From MM2 sp035460165 (GTDB lineage: Bacteria; Pseudomonadota; Gammaproteobacteria; Burkholderiales; Methylophilaceae), in the NCBI GenBank assembly GCA_035460165.1, contig DATHWW010000005.1, forward strand, positions 146,834 through 210,833: DNA of 64,000 bases, in the 5' to 3' direction. Shown here piece by piece: positions 33,348 to 41,065 of the stretch. The translations under genes and the position numbers were made by a program. The stretch's first letter is position 1; each line of letters begins with the position of its first letter. The notes beneath the pieces are model-generated. The model was not told where the DNA came from and did no database searches. It worked only from the letters and a program-made list of their open reading frames with translations.

Positions 33348-34616
33348 TTACCAGCGCCGGCTCAGCATCATATGAAAGAAGATGGCCTCATTGCGGATTT
33401 CGGCTTCGCCGAACAGCGGGCTGGTGTATTTTTCGCCGACGGGCAGCATCCATTCGATGCCGCCGGTCAGCAGCCAGTTCTGATCGATTTTGCGGGCGGC
33501 GCCGAAAGTGATGTGGTGCTCCAGGATTCCGGCCAGCAGTGGGCTGGAGTTCTTGCGCGGAATCGGGTTCTGGCCGTAGTTGTGGCCGGCATAGAGCGTG
33601 GTGCGGTCGTCCCAGGTATAGGCGAGACCGGTGGCGACGACCCATTGGTCTTTCCAGTCGGCCGGCGCGACGAGGGTATATTCGGCTGGTGCCGAAGCGT
33701 TGTTGCGGTCGGTACCGCGTACCGTGACGGTATCGATGGCGTTGTCCCAATTCAGCCAGTTGACCTTGAATGACAGCAGCAGGGCCTCGGTAGGCTTGAA
33801 CGCCACGCCTAGTGCCACTTCACGCGGTAGCGCGAACCCTTTCACGGTGGCGTCGGAATATTTAACCTTGCCGAGGCCTTGCGCAGTGAAATCGGCTACC
33901 AATGATCCGCCGGTCAATGGCAACTCGGTCTTTTCGGTGTAGGTCGCCGCTAACGTTAATGAAGGATTTACACGATATTGCGCGCCCAGTTTGAATCCGG
34001 TGCGTAAGGCGGCGGCATCCTCAAGCTTATAACCCGCAAAGCTTACCGGCCCACTCTGAAAAGAGGTGTTGCCAAAGAAATCCTGCTCGATGCTGGCGTA
34101 CACCAAGTTCAGGCTCGCACCTAGCGACAGGTTTTCGGTGATTTGGCAGCCGATGCCGGGAATGATCTTGGCGATGCCGAACAATGAGGACAGGTCGTCG
34201 CGACCGCCGAACGGTGTGCGGATATTCTCGAACACGCCGCCCGCGCCGCCCTGCGCGAAGAGGCCGACGCCCGCGGTGCAGGGGAGGCCCTCCACGGGCT
34301 GCGCATAACCGCCGCCGGCGAGGAAGGTGTAACGGTTGGAGGCATGCTCCTGATTGCCGTTGCTGTCCTTGTGTACCAGGTCGGTGGTGCGCAGCATCGA
34401 GCCGAAGATGTCCGCCAGCGGCGCCTTGATCTGCGTCAGCCCGGCCGGGTTGGTGTTGAGCGCGCTGGTGTCGCGTGCCACGGCGACGTCGGCACCCCCC
34501 ATCAAGGTCGATTCGGCACCGAAGCCGATCAGGTTGATGCCATTGGTAGCGTGAGCGGTTGAGACGCCCAGGCATGATATGACCAGGGCGATGGCAGTGC
34601 GGCGAATTGGATTCAT
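33348..34616 (-). CDS. OmpP1/FadL family outer membrane porin
   Basis: Protein of 422 aa. Signal peptide MNPIRRTAIALVISCLGVS ends at AHA|TNGINLIGFG. The mature start TNGINLIGFGAESTLMGGAD and the following SALNTNPAGLTQIK are the FadL/OmpP1 hallmark, where the N-terminus plugs the barrel. Strands such as GFKLGAQYRVNPSLTLAATY support a 14-strand beta-barrel. Such porins admit long-chain fatty acids or other hydrophobic compounds. The protein ends in RW, not the more usual terminal Phe. It sits between the two halves of the AddAB-like pair. Confidence 0.93.
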   Translation of the reverse strand: MNPIRRTAIALVISCLGVSTAHATNGINLIGFGAESTLMGGADVAVARDTSALNTNPAGLTQIKAPLADIFGSMLRTTDLVHKDSNGNQEHASNRYTFLAGGGYAQPVEGLPCTAGVGLFAQGGAGGVFENIRTPFGGRDDLSSLFGIAKIIPGIGCQITENLSLGASLNLVYASIEQDFFGNTSFQSGPVSFAGYKLEDAAALRTGFKLGAQYRVNPSLTLAATYTEKTELPLTGGSLVADFTAQGLGKVKYSDATVKGFALPREVALGVAFKPTEALLLSFKVNWLNWDNAIDTVTVRGTDRNNASAPAEYTLVAPADWKDQWVVATGLAYTWDDRTTLYAGHNYGQNPIPRKNSSPLLAGILEHHITFGAARKIDQNWLLTGGIEWMLPVGEKYTSPLFGEAEIRNEAIFFHMMLSRRW

Positions 34617-34794
34617 GATGAGGATTTATTCGTATGCATTTTGAATAGTTTCGCATAAAGTTTTACCGCTGTGGCATGTTGTCTAACCCGTTTGGGTTAT
34701 TTCATTGTTTTAGTTTTTCTCAGGTTGTCTGAAAGAGACAAAACATGGCAGCATCCGATATTTGCCGCGCACTCCGGAGCCCCGCCTTTCCGAC

Positions 34795-37700
34795 ATGAAC
34801 GAACCCGATCTGCTACTACAGGATGCCGCCAACCGCGAACGTGCCTTGGAGCTGGCATCCTTCATCGTCGAGGCCCCGGCGGGTGCGGGCAAGACCGAAC
34901 TGCTGACGCAGCGCTATCTCAAGCTGCTCGCCATCGTGCGCGAACCGGAAGAGATAGTCGCGATCACCTTTACCAACAAGGCCGCCGCTGAAATGCGCGG
35001 CCGCGTTCTGCAAAGCCTGCAGGATGCGGAAGACGGCATCTCGGTGGACCGGGCGCATAAACATAAAACCCGCGAGCTTGCTCTCGCTGCGTTGGCGCGC
35101 TCAAGTGCATTGGGCTGGGAGCTTTTGGCGCAACCCGGCCGCTTGCGCATCAATACCATCGATTCCCTGTGCAGCCTGTTGGCGCGACAGATGCCGCTGA
35201 TGAGCCGGTTCGGCGCGCAGCCGGGCGTCAGCGATGACGCTGGCGTGCATTACCGCGAAGCCGCCCGGCGCGCGATTGCCATGCTGGAAGACGAGGCGGG
35301 CGAGGGGCCGGTGACCGATGCCCTGCGCTATCTGGACAACGATGCCGGGCGCCTCGCCGGATTGCTAGCCGATATGCTTGCCAAGCGCGATCAATGGCTG
35401 CACCACGCCGGCCGTTCTTCGGCGCAGGAAGAGGCGATGGACGGCCTGCGTCATCTGGTGCAGCACGATATCGTTCGCGCCGCGCAGGTGCTCGACGAAC
35501 GCTTGCAGCGCCATCTCATGTCGGCCGCGCGTTACGCGGCATCCAACCTGCCTTGCGATCATCCGGTGTCACTGTTGCTGGATTGGGATACGCCGGTCCG
35601 GCCGATCCCCGAGTCGCTGGCGATGTGGCGCGCATTGTGCGATTTGTTGCTGACTGCGCAAGGCGAGCTACGCAAGGAACGCGGCATCAACGTCAAGAAC
35701 GGTTTCCCGGCAACGGACGAAGGCCGAGCGCAGAAACAGGCTGTGCTGGACGTGATTGCGGCGATTGCCGACCCGCAGCCGCTGGCGCGCATCCGCAGCC
35801 TGCCCGACCCGCGTAATCACGACGAGGAATGGCATATTGTCGGCAGCCTCGCGCGCTTGCTGCAATTGGCCGCCGCGCATTTGATGGGCGTCTTCCAGGA
35901 AGCCGGCGAGGTGGATTTCGTCGAGGTATCCAGCCGAGCATTGACCGCGCTGGAAGACGAAACCGGTCCGACCGAGCTCGCCATGCGTCTCGATTACCGC
36001 ATCCAGCATTTGCTGGTAGACGAATTTCAGGACACCAGCCCGGCGCAAGTCGAGTTGCTGCGCCGGCTGACGCAAGGTTGGGAGCCGGAAGACGGGCGCA
36101 CCATTTTCTGCGTCGGCGATCCGATGCAATCCATTTACCGCTTTCGCAAGGCGGATGTCGGTCTCTTTCTGCACGTGGCGGATTCCGGCATCGGTCATCT
36201 CGTATTGGAGCGCCTGAACCTGACGCGCAACAACCGCTCTTGCCCGGCGGTAGTCGATTGGGTGAACCAGGCGTTCGATAAGGTTTTTCCGCCGCACGAC
36301 AGCGTGACGCGCGGCGCAATCAGCTACCGCCGCTTTGCCGCCACGCGCGAGCCGATGCCGGGCGAGGGGGTGCTTGTGCACCCGTTGGTGGCAGAAAATG
36401 GCGCCGCTTCGGGCGGGTTGGCCGAGATCGAGGCGCAATATGTTGCCGATCTCATCGAACAGGAGCGCAGCCTCTATCCCGGCGGCACCATCGCGGTGCT
36501 GGTGCGCGCGCGCAATCATCTTGAGGCGCTGGTCGCCGAGGTTCGCCGCAATCGTCCCGCGTTGAAATTCCAGGCTGTTGAAATCGAATCCCTGGGCGGG
36601 CGGCAGGCGGTGCAGGATGCCATGGCGCTGACCCGAGCCATGCTGCACCGCGCCGACCGCGTGCATTGGCTGGCCATGTTGCGCGCGCCCTGGTGCGGCT
36701 TGACGCTGGAGGATATGCATAGTCTGGCGGCAGACGACCAATACTCGACCATCTGGCGGCTGATGCAGGACGAAGCGCGCATGGCCCGGCTGAGCGAGGA
36801 CGGCCAGCGACGGTTGCTGCATGTACGTATCGTCTTGCAGGAGGCCTTTGCCCATCAGGGGCGGCAGACCTTGCGACGCTGGGTCGAGTCCGCCTGGCTC
36901 CGGCTCGGCGGTCCGGAGTGCTTGTGGAATGCGGGCGATGTACGCGATGTGCAGGCGTATTTTTCATTGATCGAACAATTGGACGCCAGCGGCAATTTCG
37001 ACTCGGATCAACTGGAGATCGCGCTGGCAGAACTCTATGCCGCGCCCGATGTGGAGGCCGATGGCAGCCTGCAATTCATGACGCTGCATAAATCCAAAGG
37101 GCTGGAATTCGATACGGTGATCTTGCCCGGCCTGCACCGCCAGCCGAAAAACAACGACGCCTCTCTGCTGCTATGGGAAGAGGTGCAAATCGACGACGAC
37201 GCGCCGCAATTGGTGGCTGCGCCGTGGGTGCCGCGCCACCTGCGCGATGGCCTGCCGTCGCCCTACGATTTCCTGCGCGGACTGGAATGCGAGCGCACGG
37301 CCAACGAAGCGGCGCGGGTGCTGTATGTGGGCGCGACACGGGCGATACGCCGCTTGCATCTGGTCGGTGCGACTTGCCTGGATGCCAGGGATGGAGTCAA
37401 ACCGCCGTTGGGCAGTTTTCTCGAAATGGTATGGAGTGCGGTCGGCGGCGCATTCATGCGTGCGGCAGAAACGCCTGTGCAAACGATGGTGCAACGAAAT
37501 AACGAAGACTTCGTCCCGCAGTTGGTGCGCTTGCCGCATCCGCACACGCCCGAACTGCTGGTCGCGGACGACGCTAACGTTTTGACGATTTCATTCGACG
37601 AAGCCGCTGCCGAGGTCGAGGCAGGGCGCCTGGAAGCGCGTTGCGGCACGCTCGGCCATCTTTATATGGAAATGATCGCGCACGATGGCCCCGAGCTTTG

Positions 37701-38136
37701 GCCGGCAAGCCGATTGCATGAATTACGGCCGGCGATGCAAGCCTGGCTTGAGCGCTTCGGTCACAGCGCTGCTGAATCCGAAGAGGGCGCCGCGCAAGTC
37801 GCTGCGATAGTCGCTGCGGCATTGGCGAGCGAGGACGGTCGCTGGGTACTTCAAAAGCGCGATTTGGCGGATGCCGAACTTGTGCTTGCCACTTCCGACG
37901 ACAAGCGTGTCGCGACGCACATCGTCGACCGCACCTTTGTGGAGAACAACGAGCGCTGGGTCATCGATTACAAATCCACGTACCTGGCGGACGCCATCGA
38001 GGGCTCTGGCCTGACGCAGCATGCGGAGCGGTATCGCCCACAACTGGAGCGCTATGCCGGACTATTCGAGCGGGAAGGGCTGCCGGTGCGCAAGGCGGTG
38101 TTTTTCCTGGCGCACGGCAAGCTGGTGGAGCTCTAG
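34795..38136 (+). CDS. AddA-like UvrD-family helicase-nuclease
   Basis: Protein of 1113 aa from ATG 34795 (MNEPDLLLQDAANRERALEL); a TTG at 34762 is less likely. Walker A is EAPAGAGKTELLTQRYL. Further helicase motifs are VAITFTNKAAAEMRGR, LLVDEFQDTSPAQVELLRRL (Walker B), VGDPMQSIYRFRKADV and LQFMTLHKSKGLEFDTVILP. The C-terminal nuclease motif is RWVIDYKSTYLADAIEG. It belongs with the AddA/RecB helicase-nucleases that process double-strand breaks. Its likely partner is the AddB-like protein at 27509-30235. Short inverted repeats (TTGTCT/AGACAA at 34725-34741) lie upstream. Confidence 0.93.
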   Translation: MNEPDLLLQDAANRERALELASFIVEAPAGAGKTELLTQRYLKLLAIVREPEEIVAITFTNKAAAEMRGRVLQSLQDAEDGISVDRAHKHKTRELALAALARSSALGWELLAQPGRLRINTIDSLCSLLARQMPLMSRFGAQPGVSDDAGVHYREAARRAIAMLEDEAGEGPVTDALRYLDNDAGRLAGLLADMLAKRDQWLHHAGRSSAQEEAMDGLRHLVQHDIVRAAQVLDERLQRHLMSAARYAASNLPCDHPVSLLLDWDTPVRPIPESLAMWRALCDLLLTAQGELRKERGINVKNGFPATDEGRAQKQAVLDVIAAIADPQPLARIRSLPDPRNHDEEWHIVGSLARLLQLAAAHLMGVFQEAGEVDFVEVSSRALTALEDETGPTELAMRLDYRIQHLLVDEFQDTSPAQVELLRRLTQGWEPEDGRTIFCVGDPMQSIYRFRKADVGLFLHVADSGIGHLVLERLNLTRNNRSCPAVVDWVNQAFDKVFPPHDSVTRGAISYRRFAATREPMPGEGVLVHPLVAENGAASGGLAEIEAQYVADLIEQERSLYPGGTIAVLVRARNHLEALVAEVRRNRPALKFQAVEIESLGGRQAVQDAMALTRAMLHRADRVHWLAMLRAPWCGLTLEDMHSLAADDQYSTIWRLMQDEARMARLSEDGQRRLLHVRIVLQEAFAHQGRQTLRRWVESAWLRLGGPECLWNAGDVRDVQAYFSLIEQLDASGNFDSDQLEIALAELYAAPDVEADGSLQFMTLHKSKGLEFDTVILPGLHRQPKNNDASLLLWEEVQIDDDAPQLVAAPWVPRHLRDGLPSPYDFLRGLECERTANEAARVLYVGATRAIRRLHLVGATCLDARDGVKPPLGSFLEMVWSAVGGAFMRAAETPVQTMVQRNNEDFVPQLVRLPHPHTPELLVADDANVLTISFDEAAAEVEAGRLEARCGTLGHLYMEMIAHDGPELWPASRLHELRPAMQAWLERFGHSAAESEEGAAQVAAIVAAALASEDGRWVLQKRDLADAELVLATSDDKRVATHIVDRTFVENNERWVIDYKSTYLADAIEGSGLTQHAERYRPQLERYAGLFEREGLPVRKAVFFLAHGKLVEL

Positions 38137-38152
38137 GGAAACACCGATTTAT

Positions 38153-38256
38153 TCCGTTCGCCCTGAGCCTGTCGAAGGGCTATCTGGCTAACGCTTTGAT
38201 TGCTTTAATCCTCCATTCATGGTTCGACAGGCTCACCACGAACGGAGGATTAAAGC
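38153..38256. repeat. REP-type inverted repeat pair and stem-loop terminator
   Basis: Two inverted REP-like units: TCCGTTCGCCCTGAGCCTGT at 38153 and, on the other strand, TCCGTTCGTGGTGAGCCTGT ending near 38248. Over the second lies a perfect 13-bp stem, GCTTTAATCCTCC (38202-38214) with GGAGGATTAAAGC (38244-38256). It fills the gap between the convergent AddA-like and LuxR-type genes and probably ends both transcripts. A related unit is at 61261. Confidence 0.75.
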
Positions 38257-38265
38257 AGCGCTCTC

Positions 38266-38949
38266 CTAGCGTTTTCGCTGCATTTGCAGCACGATGCCGA
38301 CCAACTCGTGCTGTTTATGCGTGCCGGTCTTGTTGAAAGCGTGTTTCAGGTGCTGACGCAAGGTCTGCATGCTGACGCCCATGCGGTCGGCGATTTCCGC
38401 CATGCTGTAGCCATCGGTCAGCAGCATGGTGCATTGGCATTCGCGCGGCGTCAGTTGAAAGCGGGCTTGCAAACGGTCATACCAGGCCATGTGGTTGGCG
38501 TGGGTGTCCTGGATAATGGCCATGGCCTGTTGCGTATCGATGAGCGCGTTGACGCGCAGCTTGTAGGGCAGCTTGCCCGAGGGGCGGTGGATGTTGAGTT
38601 CCAGCTTCACGGGCGTCTCATTGCGCTCCAGCAGAGTATCAAGCGCTGAAGCGAGATCGCGATGATCTTCTTCCAGATTGGCGCAGAAGGTTCCATTGAC
38701 GATGGTCAGGCCGTCGTTTTCCTGCAGGATTCTCATTGCATGCGGCGATGCGTAGAGTATCTTTGCATCCTGCCCTAGCAGGACGAGCGTCTGGCCCAGA
38801 CTATCCAGGGCATGTTCCAGGCTGCGTATGCGTTCAAGCGGGTCGATCAGGGATGCAATCGCATCGGGCAAGGATCTGTCGGACTGCATGGCGTGGTTTT
38901 CCACCCCCTTGGCAGTCGCGGGATCGGCAAACGGAAAATCGTCTTTCAT
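38266..38949 (-). CDS. LuxR-family regulator with PAS-like sensor
   Basis: Protein of 227 aa. The N-terminal two thirds look like a PAS fold (TLVLLGQDAKILYASPHAMR, LKVNALIDTQ-like strand region). The C-terminal LuxR/GerE helix-turn-helix is FQLTPRECQCTMLLTDGYSM followed by EIADRMGVSMQTLRQHLKHA. No receiver domain or autoinducer domain is present, so it probably senses a small cytoplasmic ligand or redox signal. It lies 13 nt downstream of the chemoreceptor gene on the same strand and is probably cotranscribed. Confidence 0.88.
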   Translation of the reverse strand: MKDDFPFADPATAKGVENHAMQSDRSLPDAIASLIDPLERIRSLEHALDSLGQTLVLLGQDAKILYASPHAMRILQENDGLTIVNGTFCANLEEDHRDLASALDTLLERNETPVKLELNIHRPSGKLPYKLRVNALIDTQQAMAIIQDTHANHMAWYDRLQARFQLTPRECQCTMLLTDGYSMAEIADRMGVSMQTLRQHLKHAFNKTGTHKQHELVGIVLQMQRKR

Positions 38950-38962
38950 GGTTTCTTAATGG

Positions 38963-40195
38963 TTAAACCTGGAAGCGCCTGACGGACTCTTTCAAGCTTC
39001 GCGCCAAGTCTTCCAGTTGTGTTGCCGCACCTGCGGTTTGTGTGATTGAAGCGGTGTTTTCTTCTGCCATCACGGCGATCTGTTCGATATTCCGTGCAAT
39101 CTCGCCGCTGGCAATATTTTGCTCGCGTACCGAAACGGTGATGTTGTCTACACCGGTGCTGGCCTGCGCTGCCGCAGCATGTGTTCTCGCAAGCGCCTCG
39201 GCCGCATTCTGTGTCAATTCGCGGCTGGATTCCAGGAACTGCCGTCCGCGATCCAGGGTGCTATTCACCTTGGTCGACTGCTCCTCGATGGAACGGGTTA
39301 CGCTGTCGATTTCGTTGGCGGATTGTGCGGATTTCTCGGCCAGCTTGCGCACTTCGTCGGCGACGACCGCGAACCCGCGTCCGGCCTCACCGGCGCGCGC
39401 CGCTTCGATGGCGGCATTCAGTGCCAGCAGATTGGTTTGTTCGGCGATATCCTTCACCTGCTGCGTCATCGAGGTGATGATGCTGGTGTTGCTGACAAAT
39501 GCTGTCACCGACTTCGCAATTTCCTGCATCGCGGCCACGGCTTTTTCCATTTCCTGCGAGAGCGTCACCAGTTTTTCATTGCCGAGTTCTGTTTCATTGA
39601 GGCTGGATTGCGATAGATTGCGCACGTGCTCGGCATTTTCCGCGACCGAGCTGATGCTGGCAGTGACCTGCTCGATGGCGCTGGCGGTACTGGTGGCGGC
39701 TGCGCTTTGCGCTTGCGAGCCTTGTACGATGTGGCGGGAGGAGTCGGCCAGCGTCGAGGCCGATTGCATGACGTGGTCTGTGGATTTCTGCACGTTCAAG
39801 ATGATCGCGCCCAGGTCGTTGCGGATTTTCTCGGCACTGGCGGCGACCTTGCCGATTTCATCCTGGGTCGTGCGGGTTACCGCTTTCGAAAAATCTCCTT
39901 GCGCCAGCCGATCCAGATCGCGCGCCAATTGATGGGCCGGCGCCACGATACTTTTCTGAACCAGTCCGATAAAGGTGAAAAATGCCAGGATGATCGCCAG
40001 GCCCATCAGGCCGAGGCTGGTGAGAACGTCCTGATGCAATTGAGTTGCGGCAGCTTCGGGCAGTTTTGCGCTGGCTTCCCATACCTGCCAAAGGCCGAAG
40101 AATGCAGCGGATAGTAGGAGGGTGGTTCCCATGCCGGTGATCAGCATGAGTTTGTTGCGGATACTTCCGGTAATCAGATTGCCTAGCCACTGCAT
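38963..40195 (-). CDS. Methyl-accepting chemotaxis protein with minimal periplasmic loop
   Basis: Protein of 410 aa. Two membrane helices (near residues 16-37 and 58-80) are separated by only about 20 residues, so there is no periplasmic ligand domain. HAMP follows (KSIVAPAHQLARDLDRLAQG). The signalling tip is IAEQTNLLALNAAIEAARAG then EAGRGFAVVADEVRKLAEKS, the standard MCP hairpin that docks CheA/CheW. There is no NWETF-type CheR tether. It may sense membrane state or an internal cue, or partner another receptor. It precedes a LuxR-type regulator by 13 nt. Confidence 0.93.
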   Translation of the reverse strand: MQWLGNLITGSIRNKLMLITGMGTTLLLSAAFFGLWQVWEASAKLPEAAATQLHQDVLTSLGLMGLAIILAFFTFIGLVQKSIVAPAHQLARDLDRLAQGDFSKAVTRTTQDEIGKVAASAEKIRNDLGAIILNVQKSTDHVMQSASTLADSSRHIVQGSQAQSAAATSTASAIEQVTASISSVAENAEHVRNLSQSSLNETELGNEKLVTLSQEMEKAVAAMQEIAKSVTAFVSNTSIITSMTQQVKDIAEQTNLLALNAAIEAARAGEAGRGFAVVADEVRKLAEKSAQSANEIDSVTRSIEEQSTKVNSTLDRGRQFLESSRELTQNAAEALARTHAAAAQASTGVDNITVSVREQNIASGEIARNIEQIAVMAEENTASITQTAGAATQLEDLARSLKESVRRFQV

Positions 40196-40238
40196 GAATC
40201 AATCCCCCTGGAATTACGCCGTCATTTTTCTTATCGGT

Positions 40239-40865
40239 TCAATGATGGTGCTGCTTCAATGCTTTCAGGTGCCGCCGTATGTACCATATCATGAAGACCG
40301 CCGCGGCGAACACGATTACATAATGAAACTCATGAAAATATACTTTCAGCGCCTCCCAGTTTTCGCCCATTTTCATCCCGGCATAGGCCAGCAGCCAACA
40401 CCAGAGCAGTGACCCTGCAAAGGTATAGAGGATGAAGCGTCCCATGTGCATGCGTGCGATGCCGGCGGGGAAGGCGATAAAAGTACGTACTGCAGGCAAT
40501 AGGCGGCCGATGAAAATGATGATTTCGCCGTGTTTCTCGAACCAGCGGTCGGCGATATGCAAGTCGTGATGCGAGATCAACACCCATTTCCCGTACTTCT
40601 CCACCAGCGGCCGGCCGCCGTACATGCCGAGGTAATACGCCGGGATGGAGCCCACCACGCAGCCGATTGCCCCAGCCAGGGCGACGCCCCATAGCGTCAT
40701 CTCGCCTTTGAATACCAGGTAGCCGGAAAACGGCATGATGATTTCGGAAGGGAGCGGGATGCAGGCCGATTCGATGGCCATCAGCAAAACAACGCCGCCG
40801 TAGCCGAGGGTGGAAATGACGCCGATGATCCAGCCGGCAAGAATGGCGATGAGTTTTTCTATCAT
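40239..40865 (-). CDS. DedA family membrane protein
   Basis: Protein of 208 aa. It has the DedA/SNARE-associated signature: ESACIPLPSEIIMPFSGYLV, VGSIPAYYLGMYGGRPLVEK, FIGRLLPAVRTFIAFPAGIA and MGRFILYTFAGSLLWCWLLA. DedA proteins are inner-membrane, proton-dependent transporters or flippases of lipid carriers. It is transcribed alone, with MITE-like copy 3 about 70 bp upstream between it and the mfd stop. Confidence 0.95.
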   Translation of the reverse strand: MIEKLIAILAGWIIGVISTLGYGGVVLLMAIESACIPLPSEIIMPFSGYLVFKGEMTLWGVALAGAIGCVVGSIPAYYLGMYGGRPLVEKYGKWVLISHHDLHIADRWFEKHGEIIIFIGRLLPAVRTFIAFPAGIARMHMGRFILYTFAGSLLWCWLLAYAGMKMGENWEALKVYFHEFHYVIVFAAAVFMIWYIRRHLKALKQHHH

Positions 40866-40936
40866 GATCGAATTCTAACCGCAGCAGCCACCGTGGCAAA
40901 GATGGCATTGCACCGGATAGCCCCATCAGGCTTTTA

Positions 40937-41065
40937 GAGCCTATTTCAGTAGTTTCCATCCCCCGCGTTGAGTCCGGGCTTGGATTGGATGCAAGACGCG
41001 GCGCGCAAACTATGGTCGTTCCCTTGGCAAGCGGCGCGGGGGATGGAAACTATTGAAATAGGCTC
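40937..41065. repeat. MITE-like repeat, copy 3 (internally deleted, inverted)
   Basis: A 129-bp element with the same ends (GAGCCTATTTCAGTAGTTTC and its complement with one mismatch, TATTGAAATAGGCTC). It matches the reverse complement of the right half of copy 2 (TTGAGTCCGGGC, then GCAAGACGCGGCGCGC, then CCCTTGGCAAGCGGCGC); the other half is missing. It is flanked by perfect TTA duplications (40934-40936 and 41066-41068). The right TTA is, on the minus strand, the TAA stop codon of mfd. Confidence 0.85.
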
